A stretch of DNA of 64,000 nt from Haematococcus lacustris (lineage: Eukaryota; Chlorophyta; Chlorophyceae; Chlamydomonadales; Haematococcaceae): assembly GCA_030144725.1 (NCBI GenBank), contig JASKMD010000010.1, forward strand, positions 4,709,045 through 4,773,044. Reading direction: 5' to 3'. Positions 12,661 to 25,400 of this stretch are shown in pieces. Each line of letters begins with the position of its first letter. The first letter of the stretch is position 1. Made by a program: the position numbers and the translations under genes. Below the pieces are notes generated by a model. That model did no database searches and was not told the origin of the DNA. It saw only the letters and a program-made list of their open reading frames with translations.

Positions 12661-13370
12661 CTATACTCGTGATCAGGAGACGATACCCCCCCCCCCCCCC
12701 CCGCTGGGCGAGTGGCCTAAGTCGCTTCGGCGGATGCCATGATTGCGTGTTCAAACACGTATTCAAACATACGCTCTGGGGTGAAGGGGCAAATCTCGTG
12801 GGGGCGAAGTCAGCCCTGTTACGCAGGCGAATGCTTTGCGTAGATTAGTTACCTTCTTTCTTTTCTTGCTCATGGATGTAGCCATACATAGTACCTTGTA
12901 TGAAAGTACAATGACGAGCTCGAACATTGCATGTTGCTATGGTGGCCACTTCCAAGCGCCCCGCCACCCTACTACCAAAGGCATGTACCTGCGCACGCGC
13001 CAGAATTAACCTCCACTGCAGCCAGAGCTTAACCAGGCGCGACTCATTGAAAGTTAGCCGGTTCCAACTAACAGAAAACCTACCCCTGGTAATCAATACG
13101 ACGCCGCGTGTCAGCCACGTACTTTCTATTTATGTGTCGCACATGCACGGATAGGGATGTCTGCCAGCCACGCGGTGCAAGACCTGTTGCTATTGGTCCT
13201 GTTGCTGGCCCTGCAGCTGCAACTATGAACCATCAAACTGCGAGTGAATTGCTTCCGCCCGTTACAGCTTTTCTGCAGCTTTTAAAGCAAGGATCAGCAT
13301 GGCGTGGCCTTGCCCAACCCTACCAAGCACCATGTGCTTACCACCAACACCTCCCAATTTCTACACGTAC
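12661..13370. other. Intergenic, no gene recognised
   Basis: Sequence downstream of PYD3 without any conserved coding pattern. It holds a run of about 18 C residues near 12685-12702. No convincing gene on either strand. Confidence 0.5.
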
Positions 13371-13374
13371 CCTA

Positions 13375-13890
13375 TCCCCTATCCCCCATCCCCCATCCCC
13401 CATCCCCCATCCCCCATCCCCCATCCCCCATCCCCCATCCCCCATCCCCCATCCCCCATCCCCCATCCCCCATCCCCCATCCCCCATCCCCATCCCCCAT
13501 CCCCCGTCCCCCATCCCCCATCCCCCATCCCCCATCCCCCATCCCCCATCCCCCATCCCCCATCCCCCATCCCCCATCCCCCATCCCCCATCCCCCATCC
13601 CCCATCCCCCATCCCCCATCCCCCATCCCCCATCCCCCATCCCCCATCCCCCATCCCCCATCCCCCATCCCCCATCCCCCATCCCCCATCCCCCATCCCC
13701 CATCCCCCATCCCCCATCCCCCATCCCCACGCCCCCATCCCCTCGCCCCCCTCCCCCCGCCCCCCGCCCCCCGCCCCCGCCCCCCGCCCCCCGCCCCCCG
13801 CCCCCCGCCCCCCGCCCCCCGCCCCCCGCCCCCCGCCCCCCGCCCCCCGCCCCCCGCCCCCCGCCCCCCGCCCCCCGCCCCCCGCCCCGC
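13375..13890 (+). repeat. CCCCAT hexamer satellite followed by CCCCCCG heptamer satellite
   Basis: About 360 bp of a CCCCAT unit changes abruptly, near 13737, into about 150 bp of a CCCCCCG unit. All three frames remain open on both strands, giving spurious Pro-rich and Gly-rich open frames. The array sits just upstream of the Copia remnant. Confidence 0.95.
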
Positions 13891-14049
13891 CCAGGCAAGG
13901 ACAGCCAGCAGGGCTGCTGTTCCAGCAGCACCAGCAGCCCGTGGCGCAGAGCACTCAGCAGCAGCAGCTGTGCCACCAGCCGAGAAACCCTACAACCTTC
14001 GGGGACACCGCCAGCTTGTGTTGCTTGGGCAGTGACAGCAGCAGCAACA

Positions 14050-15130
14050 ACAACAATGATCCGCAGTTATATGAGGAGGCCATGGCACGCCCAAATGCAT
14101 AGGATTGGCTGCATGCCATGAACAGAGAGGTGGCTTGCCAGCAGGCCAACCAGACCCAACAGCTAGTCAAGCAGCAGGGCAGGACGCGGGTGCTTCCTGG
14201 CAGATGGGTGTTAAGGACAAAGAGGCGTGCTGATTGGCAGCATTCTGAAGTACAAGGCCAGGGTCCATCATCATTGCCTCTCCTTGCAGCACAGCCATCC
14301 CAGCAGTCAAGTCCGTCAGCTGCAACAGGTGTGACCAGCCTGCATGACCTCGCCCCAGCGGCCAGCTTCCTAGGTATGTGCATCACGCGTGACCTGGAGG
14401 CTGGCACACTCAAGTTGGATCAGCAGCAGTATGTTGGGCAACTGTTGGGCAAATTCAGCATGATAGCTGCAAACGGCAGAGTCTTGCCCACGCCCCCAGG
14501 CACACGTGTAATCAAGGAGAGCACACACCTAGACAGCAACAACCCACCACGCTACCGGGAGCAGGTGGGGGCATTACTATATGTCTCCACTGGCACCTGA
14601 CATTGCCTTCACAGTGGGGCAGCTGTCACGCTTCATGCAGGCGCCCACGCAGCAGCAGCAGCAGCAGCAGGTAATCTTTGGCATGTTTGCGCTACCTCGA
14701 GCGCACAGCCAAGGTGGCCCTGGTGTACAGCCACAGCAGCAGCCCCCAGGTGCAAGGGTATGCTGACGCAGACTATGTTGGGGATCCTGACAGCATGTGC
14801 AACACCACCGGCAGCGTCTTCGTGCTCAATAAAGTTGCTGCCACATGGCTCAGCAAGGTGAGAAGCACAATGGCAGCCTCCACCACTGAAGCTGAGACGC
14901 AGGTTGCAGCTGCAGCCACCAAGGAGGCATAGTTCCTGCGCAAGATGTTGCATCACCTGATAACTCTAGTTAAGAATCCAGTAGAGTCCAGCCGCAGCAG
15001 GCACATTGCAGTGGCTCACCACCTGGCCCCGTAGCGCCAGGCACGAGGCCAGGTAGTGTTCGCATCCTGCCCTTCTACAGAGATGGTTGCTGATAGCAAA
15101 GCCACTATCAACACAGCTGTTTCATAGCTG
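14050..15130 (+). mobile_element. Decayed Ty1/Copia retrotransposon pol (RT and RNase H remnant)
   Basis: In order: the start of the Copia reverse transcriptase region (YEEAMARPNA, in-frame TAG at about 14101, then DWLHAMNREV and RWVLRTKRRAD); the late RT part (FLGMCITRDLEAGTLKLDQQ, then GALLY near 14570); APDIAFTVGQLSRFMQAPT in the next frame; a CAG run; LRYLERTAKVALVYS in a third frame; RNase H with GYADADYVGDPD and STTEAE (to 14931, TAG); and a final HIAVAHHL/MVAD tail to about 15130. At least two frameshifts and three stops mean it is dead. The catalytic RT YVDD segment is missing between 14240 and 14340. No LTRs could be identified. Confidence 0.8.
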
Positions 15131-16930
15131 TGTGCGTGGCATGGGGGTGAGCTAATTGCACCGCACATGGATTGCAGCAAGTTTCTTGACATGGCATGAA
15201 TGATGGAGTGTCTACTTTCTCTCTTGCCGGCAGATACTGCCAGCATTGCACTTTGCTTGCACTTGTATACATTTGAGCATGGCTGCATGCATATGTACAC
15301 TATGCACATGCACATGTACTTTATAGCACAAGCACGGCGTATACATAGACACGCATGTTGCATGGACATGGTTTTCTGAGTTTACATGACTTGCATGAGG
15401 AATGGCTTTCCTGAGTGGGGGTGTTGGAGATGACAGTCAAGCCATTCAATTGACTCTTCGTCACGGGTAGTGTGTCTATTTGTGACCCGGTAGGACTTAA
15501 ACAGGCACCTGCATGGGGCACGACTGCACGGTCGTGCCCTCGCGTACGTATGGTGTTGTTCTGCATTGCTGTGCATCCAGCTACAGCACATCTAGGTAGC
15601 CAGCTACAGCTCGTCAACCCCACCATAAAATACGTTGCCCCTCCCATGAGGGACATGTGTGAGCTAGAGTTGTAGGTCAGAGCCTCCCAACTCTCATGAA
15701 AAGAGGGTGTGTCCTTTACACGAGGTTTATTTCTCGCTCAGGTTGCCGATTAAGCATCGAAGCACACCACTGTGTAGAGGACTCGCTTGGCTACACGGGA
15801 TGCCTGTCCTAAGCTCTATCGAATGTGTACATGATGCACTACCTGGGCGTGAACCCGGCCTACATTTTATGGGCAGATATCACCATGCACGCCTCCTCCA
15901 CTCTCGACCTTCTTAATGATGCCGTGATGACGCAAACGCAAGTATGTGTGCAACCGCGCTTTGTGTTGCGATGGCCGGAACTGCGAGTTTGAAACCTAAG
16001 AAGCTGAAATGCTTCTTTAACGCACCCACACCACTACTAATGCTGCGATTAGGACAGCTGCATACTTCTTAGCATCAATTAGCTTCCACTCGTCATTTGT
16101 GTCGCTCGCTCTGTCACGCGTAAGACGGAGTAGTTGTATGCTTTAGCGGTTCAACAAGACACTATGAGCCCCCTTCACCTTTGATTACAGTAGACTATCT
16201 GGCCTGATAGTCAAACTGACCGCGGGACCCTTCATACTCACGCCTTTTCTGCTCGTTTCGCTGTCTACGCCCCGTAGTCGTTGTAGCTAGAGCATGTGTG
16301 CAGATGCACATTATTCGTTCTGTCGCTAAAGCGATTTCGGACATCACCACCGAGACATGTGGTTCGGTCCACGGTGCTAACACCAAATGCACTCCCTCGC
16401 CCACCATGCCCTCCCACCTGGCCCGACTCGCTCCCCATGGCAAGGCAAGGCCTCTACACTCCATAGCAAAGCAACACCACTTTTCACATCCACGTTGACC
16501 ACTTGCATGCGCTGCCTGTACCAAGATGCCATGGCCCAGGTGCCACTGCCAAACCCCTTGCCCTCTCATTTAGACGTCCCTGTACTAGCATGGTTAGAGG
16601 CAGTGGAGGCGGGGGCAGCCAAGGATGTGTGAACATGCAGGAGCCTTTGCTTTAGCGACAATTTGTGTCACGTGCATACCACATTGACGACGTGCATACC
16701 ACATTGGTTGGGTACAATAGATGAGCTTGATCGCTAACAGCTACTACGATTGCAAGCACCCTTCCCAGGCAACTGCAACGTCCAACTGCACTCCCTCCCC
16801 GTACTACCACACCGCACCACGTCATGGCGCAACATAACATGGCACAATATGGCACATAGCTGCCATAGCTTGACCAGGCTACACAAGCAAGCACCAGGCA
16901 TCACATAACTACCAAAAGGGAGAGTGGCCT
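15131..16930. other. Gene-free stretch
   Basis: No conserved protein pattern on either strand. It contains a 38-bp motif at 15674-15711 that recurs at 16932-16969 (see the inverted-repeat element). Confidence 0.5.
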
Positions 16931-16934
16931 TAGG

Positions 16935-17723
16935 TCAGAGCCTCCCAACTCTCATGCAAAGAGGGTGTTAGGATCTGGGCGGGCGTAGGGGGGTCAGCAG
17001 CCAACATAACTAGGGCCAACATAACTAGGGCCAACATAACTAGGGCTGGGGGCAGGGGTGGGGGCAGGGGTGGGGGCAGGGGTGGGGGCAGGGGTGGGGG
17101 CAGGGCTGGGGGCAGGGCTGGGGGCAGGGCTGGAGGCAGGGCTGGGGGCAGGGCTGGGGGCAGGGCTGGGGGCAGGGCTGGGGGCAGGGCTGGGGGTAGG
17201 CTAGGAGGTGGTGGTGATGGTGGTGGTGGTGGTGGCGGCCGGTTGAGTACTAGTATGCACGAGGTCAATTACGTTCTGATAACATATGCTTTCCCTACAT
17301 TGACAGCGGCACCAAGGGCGGGTCATTCTGCTCTATGCAATGTGTTCTTCACAAGCAACATAGCAAGCTTCGTGCACATGTACATGTCAGTCCTTACCTC
17401 GCACTGAGAGGTGCGATGCTGATTTTGTACTATCTCAGACCATGCCCTCACAGATGTAAGACTATGAGCGCGCCTACATTAAGGAAACAACGTCGGGTTC
17501 ATTGAGCCGGGAGGAATTAGTACCGCCGGCTGTACTTGCCCTTTCAGCGTCAGGAGTCCACCACGTCATTGCGAAGCACCTCCACAATGCACTTGCGCTG
17601 CGCGATGTCGTGAGAGCGACCGGCTGATTGGTGGGCGCACTTTTTTCGTTTACGGGGTTCCTGGCGCCGGAATGTCCATGACATGGTTGTGTAAAAGGTT
17701 TTATCAGAGTTGGGAGGGTCTGA
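16935..17723. mobile_element. Putative inverted-repeat element, about 790 bp
   Basis: The left end (16935-16955, starting TCAGAGCCTCCCAACTCTC) pairs with the inverse complement of 17704-17723 with about two mismatches over 20 bp. A third copy of the same end lies in direct orientation at 15677. The interior contains a GGGGGCAGGGCT-type minisatellite at 17045-17207. No transposase was seen, so it would be non-autonomous. Target duplication is unclear. Confidence 0.5.
17045..17207 (+). repeat. GGGGGCAGGG(C/G)T minisatellite
   Basis: About 13 units of 12 bp. Preceded by three copies of an AACATAACTAGGGCC unit at 17003-17047. Confidence 0.85.
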
Positions 17724-17744
17724 TTGTAGGAGCTCTAGCTAGTC

Positions 17745-17820
17745 CGTCGGAAAGTTTCGGACCTCTGATTTGCGCCTGATCATAATAAAACACCTCAAAG
17801 AAGCCTCTAAAAAGCCGGTT
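17745..17820. mobile_element. Truncated copy of the CGTCGGAAAGTTTC MITE
   Basis: Starts with CGTCGGAAAGTTTCGGACC and shares GCGCCTGATCA with the inverse complement of the complete 133-bp element at 33228-33360. The far terminal repeat is absent, so this is a half element. Confidence 0.6.
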
Positions 17821-19453
17821 TGTCGAGCAAGGTAACGTAGCAATGGCCCACACACCTTGTGTGGCCTTACCGAGTGGCCAGGTAGTAGGTACTACTCACG
17901 AAGCGGTCAAGCAATGCAGCAACCTTGTATACTTCCGAGCATGGGTGGAGGGGCGTCGTTACATCGGTTTGGCGTGCCATGTGAATCGTTTTGACTGCGG
18001 CGACTGTTTCTCACTGTGTGCAGATGCTCCTGGGCCACGTCGGTCGCGGCGGTCTCTCGCGGCGAGGCCCGCATGAGCAAAACTGGCATGAATTTGAATG
18101 TCAAGATTTGAGCTGCCATAGCACTCAGCACAGTGCACAGTATTTAATGATACATGTTGCACCGCATAGCTGATGGAATCCTCTATCCAGGCATGTGCGA
18201 AACATAAATAGAAACCACGCGGCTGAGACGCGGCGTCGTTTTGATTACCAGGGGTCGGTTTCCTATCATTTCCTGTCATTTTCTGTTAGTTGGGGTCGCC
18301 TGACTGTACAGGGTCGAGAATAGGGTTTACATAGGGTCAAGAATAGGGTCTACATAGGGTCGAGAATTGATACACGAGGGCAGGTCACCTTTTCAAAAGC
18401 GTGGGATACTGACTAGTTAGGCCAGATTTGTCGACCTTGTACATGGTGATGCGCGACAGCATCAGTTGTCCTCACACATACTCTTCAAGTTACAATGTTT
18501 ATCATCTATTGAAAGGCACGCAAGAGGAACGCATGGCTGCAGGAGCATCAGTGCACAGGCCAGTGGGCCGACTCCAGATTTTTGTAATAGTCCATACCAT
18601 GGCAGCGTCTGTCCGCATGTAGCTGCAGCACCCCACCACCACTACCACTTCACTTCCTAATCAGGCCCCTCCAGCGGTCCCCAGTCAACCTGTCCTCATT
18701 TTACTGACCCCCCACGTGCTGCCCATCCCACACCTCCGGCATGCCCCAGTTCCCGCTTGGAGCAATGGCTCAGTGGCGGGGGCACATGCTTCCTTCTAGC
18801 TATGAACAGCCAGCACAAGCAGCCATCTCATCGTGGGTAAAGTGCATCCTGTGAAAATGGCCTTGCTGGCCACCCAACCACCACAATGTAGCGCTGCTGA
18901 TGAAGCCGAAGCTGACACCAATAGGGAGGCTGATGAGTGCATGCCACCAGGTAGTGCCTGACTAAGCGTCTGTGCCGGCATATCCTCAAAGGAGGGTATT
19001 TACATCCCACAGGGTGAGTGGTGTGGGTGGTACTACAGCCGGTGGGTGATGCGGCAGGGAGAGAGTAGGTTGCTGACCCGCACCAGCTTTGAAGATCTGG
19101 GTGCATGGGAAGAAGGTGCACTAGCTGCTGACCTGGGCAGCTGGCCATGCAAGTGTGACTTTGGTCAGCCATCACACACAGTGCTGCCCCAATCATGATA
19201 ATCACTGCTCGCCGGCTGGGCGGATGGACATGTTGGGCCAAGTGAGGGTGGAGGGAGGATGCGTTGCCGTACTGCCAGAATGTAAGTGCCATACCCCAGG
19301 CTGCCTGCCTGGCCGGTGAGTGTGACCTTCGTAAAACCTGCTGTATTCCTTGCCAGCTTTTCCCCTCCCTCCCTTCCTCCCTCCCTCCTCCCATTTGCTT
19401 ACCCCTGCCCTCCTCCCGCCCTTCCCTCCACGCTGCTGACCCTGTGCTTGGGC
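17821..19453. other. Gene-free stretch
   Basis: No conserved coding pattern. Three tandem copies of a unit of about 23 bp containing GGGTCGAGAAT / GGGTCAAGAAT occur at 18309-18368. Confidence 0.5.
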
Positions 19454-22400
19454 TCACTCGTCCACCTTCGCCAGCCCTGGGACCATACGCCTAGGAGGGC
19501 CTACCTTGTTGGCCGCCAGTGCTTTCACCAGCTCCTGCTGCTGCACCAGCAGGAGCTTGACCACATCAAACAGCTTGGGCCGCATTTCCAGCTGGGAAGA
19601 CATGCAGGCGGCGGCTAGCCGGGCATACCACTGGGGGCAGGAGTCTGGAAAGCGCAGGGGGCAGCTGCGGAACTGGTCTGGTGCCATGGCATAGCGTTGC
19701 AGGGCACGCAGGGTGGCCTGTGTGGTGGTAGGGTGGTGCAACACGGCTGCAGGCGGGGAGGGGGCCACAGCTGCTGGGGTGGTGGTGGTGGTGGGGGCCA
19801 CTTGGGGGCCTTCAGGAGGAGCGGAGGAGGTGGCAGGCTCACAGCCTGCGCTGGCTGGTGCCTTGCTGCTGTTGCCGGCAGAGTCCATGTCCACGGTCCT
19901 GTGGGTAGCGCTGGGCAGCTTGGCTGTGGCGGCTGAGGAGCTGGTGTGGCTGCTGCAGTTTGTCTGGCCTGGTGGAGCAGTGTCTGAGCCGCTGAGCTCA
20001 GTGGGTGTGGTGGGCTGGGTGTCCTGGCGGTTGTAGCTGTCACCCTGCTGCCCGCTGCTGCCGGCCACGCGCTGGCTGGCTGGCTGGTTGCTTCGATGGC
20101 GGCGGCGCCAGGCGGGTTGGCCACAGTACAGCTCGTGGAGGATGACACCAAAGCTGTACACGTCAGCTGCTTTCGTCAGGCGGCCCTCCATCAACACCTG
20201 GCACAGGGTGGAGGGCAGACGACGGGCTTAGCAGCTATGCAGGGCGAGCTCAGCAGCTGTGCAAGGCAGGGTTGGCAGTTGTGCAGGGCAGGGTTGGCAG
20301 TTGTGCAGGGCAGGGTGCTTAGAGGCATGCGCAGAGGAGGGATGGGTTGTGAGCCATACACCAGCAAGATGCAGTGACACAAAGGTGCCAGGTTCTACAC
20401 ATGTGATGCAGTTGATGCATGTTGAGGGCAAGACCGTGGCACCATTGCCTGTACACAATGGTAGTGTAGGTCGCATGCAAGCAAAGACCTACAAGGAGTT
20501 TACTCCCTGCGCTGCTGATCCCACCTAATAGATAGGTAGGAATGGTGGTTTTCCCTTCACAGCCCAGCTCATGGGAGTACACTCCATGACTGAACTTCAG
20601 ACCATCCCCAGGGGCTGTGTGCAAGGCTGGGTGTGGTGTATTGGCCAAACCCTAACCCTGACACCCAATGCCAGACCTACCTCAGGGGCGGTGTAAAAGG
20701 GGGTGCCCTGCCGCACGTTTGACACGTGGGACTGGCCATCTTTTGACATGTGTGAGAGACCAAAGTCCCCCACCTACAGGCAGTGGGCAAAGGGGCCAGG
20801 GGCTGGGTGGAGCAGAGCAGCTGAGGGCACCGTAGGCAGCGATAGATGGAGCTTGCACGGGAGGGCAGCCCAGCAACAGGCTGGTGCTCCAGGCAACATC
20901 AATGCTCGTCATGCAATGAGCACGTGTTGGCTGTTCCTGCTGCCCACCTTGGCCACAGCCTTCAGGCAGCCAGGTCGGCTGTCATCCAGCTTCAGCAGGA
21001 TGTTGGCGGGTGACAAGTCCTGCAAGCCCACATACCGGCAACAGTGAGCGTGAGCAGAAGTGGCTGGAAGCGAAGCATATCCTGACTGCACATGTGTATG
21101 TGCAAGTATTTGTGGGTAGCGGTAGGTACATGTACGTGTATGTAATACTTACTGTAGCCATTATGTATAGTATATGATGTGCGACATTTTACATATAGTA
21201 TACTGTCAGAGGCCAAGGTCGTTGTTATATTAAGGAGTCAAGTCGTTTACGCGGCTTGAGACGAGGCTGAGGTCGTTATTTCAACGTGAACAGCACGGGC
21301 CAAGACAGTATACAGTATTCCTTACATTACGGGCTGGTTCCAGGCTACTACGTGTACAAGATAAGTACGCAGCATCGAAGCATCTAGGACGCCTAGCTTT
21401 GTCGACGCCCCCTGCACTTAATCCAGTAAAACAGAGATCCTCCAGCCATGCACACAGCCTGCTCACCGTTGCAGCGACCACTTCGGAACACGAGGTCGAA
21501 GAGGATTCGGAGCCGGATTTTATGGGACAACAAAAGGGATATTTAAGGATATTGATGTTAAGGGAGTAAAGGGAGTTTATGAGGAGTTCAATGCAAAGGG
21601 AGGAAGCAGCTCAGGAGGAACCACTGCTTTAGATCCTTGATGCTCCAGCACATCAACATGATGGCTGCTGCCCTAGATTGGTTGTTCTTAACTTACCACC
21701 ATTGACATTTCGCAAGCAGCAGCTGCAGTGCTGAGTGTGAACTTACCCCGTGGATGATGTTTTTGGAGTGGATGTGCTGCACCCCACATGCGATGTCCAG
21801 CGCCATGTTCACCACTGCCAACAAGTTAGGGGTGGAACCGTCCTCAGTCAGAGCAGCGCTGTCCACAGCCCGTTTCAGGTGCCCACCATCACAGTACTCC
21901 TGGACAATGTACCTGGTGGGCACAGGCATTGACAGGCAGCTCAGGAGAAAACCTTACCACCCATATGCCCAAGCCATACCCAGCTCGCCTTGCCCAGTCT
22001 TGCAAAGCAACACAGCGCCATGAGCATGTACACTCCCTCTTACTCTCCCACTTGGCCTACCTTTGCAGACCACTGGCTCAGTCCACCAAGATCTTCTGTG
22101 AGTTACATTCAGCAGGCCGAGCACCAGCCCCTGCCTCAGCCCCTGCCGCATCTGCTACTAGACCACAGCCTCCCTAAACACCACACCAACTCACATCTTC
22201 CAGTCGCCTGCCACCGCTTGGTCCTCTGCAATCGACATGTGGCCATCCTTCTTCTCCAGGGCTGACTTTGCCACAAGCATGTCGTTGTTGGTGCCCACAG
22301 CCCGCAGGTCAAAGGTGTAGGTGTTGACGATGTTGGGGTGCGCTAGTCTGTAGGCATGCCCCGGTGTGGTGGACAAAGGTGAGCAAGTGGCTGTGTGGTG

Positions 22401-25400
22401 CAGGAGCTGTGGATGTAGCTGCAGCTGTACACAGAGGGTGGCCAAAATCTGATAGGCTTGATTCGGCGGTTTTCCCGGTTCCGCGCTCGAACACGCGCGC
22501 TTCCTTCCATGCACCGTCCTTTGCGTGCGTATTGGTGGTGTGGGGCAGCATGGGGCAGCGCGTCACGTCTGAGATCTGGCCCCCGCCTGTCACGCACTTT
22601 TTGACCCTCCCGGCAACTAAGGTGCCGCTTGCACCGCTGCAGCACGGAACGCGCGCGAGTCAGCCCCTTCTAGACACCTCGGTAGGTGCCCGATGTGGCG
22701 CAGCCTTTGCGCCCCGTTTGCTCGTTCGCTCAGGCCGCGGCCTTGCGACAAAATCCGCGTTGGCTGGGTTGATCCTGTTGATCCATGGCCTCATGTGCCC
22801 AGATCCCACCGCACACCACCGACCCCAATGGCCAAACTGACCACTGGGGCTGCTGGGCAGTCAACCAAGGCTTCCAGCAGCGCAGGCGATAGAGCCAGCA
22901 GGCTCTCCGAAGCTGCTCGGGCCTACCTCAAGCCTAAGCGGGGCCAGCCACAGCCGTCCATCGCTGCCCTGGCCCAGCAGTTCAGCATCCCCTATGCCAC
23001 CCTCCACGGGGTCATCAAGAGGGGTGGGGTGGTTGCAAAACGGGGGCGGCCAACAGTTTTGTCAGCTGTAGCGGAGCAGCAGCTCAGGGACATGGTGGTG
23101 GGGGCCCAGCAGCAGGGTGTGGGGGTGACCAAGACAGCACTGCTGGCAGCCGTCAAACGCACTGTGAAGGCCACTGCACGCAAGGGAGAGGCTGACCCCT
23201 TTCAGGGGAAGGCCCCAGGGGAAAAGTGGCGCCGGGGGTTCATGATCCCAGATCATCAGCCTGGTGGACACAGCCATACACTACTCAGTGGGCTTCTCCT
23301 GTGAGCCGCTGCAGCGGACCTTCCTGAAGACTGGTCTGCACCCCCCCAGCAAGGAGACAATGTTGGCTGCAGCTGCAGCCAGCATGGTGGGAGGCAAGCA
23401 GCAGGCTGCCTTCAAGCCCTGGACCCCCATGAACTTCACCACCGACATGTTGGATGCCGCTGTGCAGCGCTCTGCTATCCTGCAGCCCAGCCTGCGTTTC
23501 CCTGCAGAGGATAGGTTCTACTTTAAGCATGAGGTGGTTGCCAGGGCTGCCAAGAAGGCCGTGAAGAAGAGCAACATGCCCATGCACACAACTTTGAGGG
23601 ACTGCCATCAGCCTCATGCCCATGTTTTTAACGACCTGAGTGACCTAGTGGGGGCAGAGGGGTATGGTGTAGCTGCGTTGAGAGTTGCAGGTGTTTGTGT
23701 CCCCTGGATTTGTTGCAGTTGCAGCATTTCAGCACTAAGACAACTTGGCTGCAAAACTGGGGTTTAAGGGGTAGCTGACTTTATATCACCATATCTCAGT
23801 AGCCACTGAGTGAAAGAAGATGAGCAAGGGCACAGCACACAGAGGGCAACGAATGCTGCATGGCTGTGTGCTTCTCGGCGACCGGTGCACATTCCTTGGC
23901 CAGCAGCACCGAAAATGCTATCAAATCTATCAGGTTTAGGCCAGCCTCTGTGTAGACACCATGAAGTGCAGCGCAGACGCTTTGAGAAACCGCCACGACT
24001 AGCTGCCAGCGGATAGGCAAGCGCCAGTGTGCAGCACTTCAGCCCACCTAAGCACCTAACATCCTGCTGCTCCTGGCATATGACCAGGTGGTGTGTAGGT
24101 TTGCAACAGCACGGCCACCCGCTGCTGGCACCCGCTGCCAGCTGCACTGCTTTGGTGTTACTATATAAAAGGACTGGAACGCTGGTGCGGCCAGGGGAAG
24201 GGGGAAGGGCACCCGGTGGGGGTGTGGGGAGTGTCACAGCTCAAGGGAAGGGGCTGCCTGCTGCTGGTGGCAGGGGATGGGCAGTGAGTGGAGGAGTAGC
24301 TGCCACTCACTTGGTGTTGATGGCCGCCTCCTGCAGTGCCTGGCGTTTGGTGTGGATGCGATGCTCTTGAAAGAGGAGGCACTTCACAGCCACCGGCCGC
24401 CCTCGCCACTCGCCTGCGTGCATGATATCAGGTCAAGTTCAACAACAAACATGCCCCATGTAAGGCTGATTGTCATCATGATCAAACATGCTCCATGTAT
24501 GGCTGGCATGGGATAGCTGAGAGGGAGATGTGGATGAAATCAGGTCTGTAAGGGTGGTTACACATAGCATTGCCCACTGACTGGTGAAGAGAGAGGCACT
24601 GGGACAATCAGGACAGCAGGGTGGGGGGGTCATGGCTGCTGCAAGCCAAGGCTGTGCAGCACATGCCGATTGAGGGTTACGCACCACACACTGCATTTGA
24701 CAATGTCTGGAGCGCGGCTGCCAATGCTGCTAATGAGCCACTGACACGCTACACACTGTGTAAAACAATGTCCAAACTGATGCTTAATTGTCTAAATAGA
24801 TGCCTGAAGTGCTGATGAGCCTGATGAGCCTGATGAGCTGCTGATGAGCCTGATTAGCCACTGACCTCTGTAGACTACGCCATGAGCCCCAGCGCCCAGC
24901 ACGTCTGAGATGGTGAGCCTGCCGCCCTGCCCCACGTCACACTTCGCTTGCATGAGCAACTTCTGCACACAGCATGCATGCAGCAGGGCCACATGTAAGA
25001 AAGATGCACACCAGGCATGTTGGGGCATGCATGGTAAACCCTACTGAACCATTGCGACACCATGTGCAACCAAACATGCCAAGACTGGGTTTGTTGCATT
25101 AGAGTATACAACTCAGCCTGACTGCACCCAGCACCACCCATAGCAGCTGTAGGATGACTGTCCATACTACCTGTAGCAGTATATGTGTCTGACTTGCCAT
25201 CTTACCACACATTGCAAAGATGCGTCACTATTGCTTTTGCTAACACAAGCCACTACACAGTAGCCCCAGCCCCAGCATCTTTTCGTTGTCAATGGCCCAG
25301 CTGCCTCACAGCTGAAGGCGACTGCACTGTGCACCACACCCTGCGGCCCTAACACACAGCTCTCACCCCACCCCACCCACCCCACCCCACCCCACCCCCC

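Noticed and set aside
13108..14121. Proline-rich open frames of up to 337 codons
   Set aside because: They arise from the CCCCAT and CCCCCCG satellites. All three frames are open on both strands.
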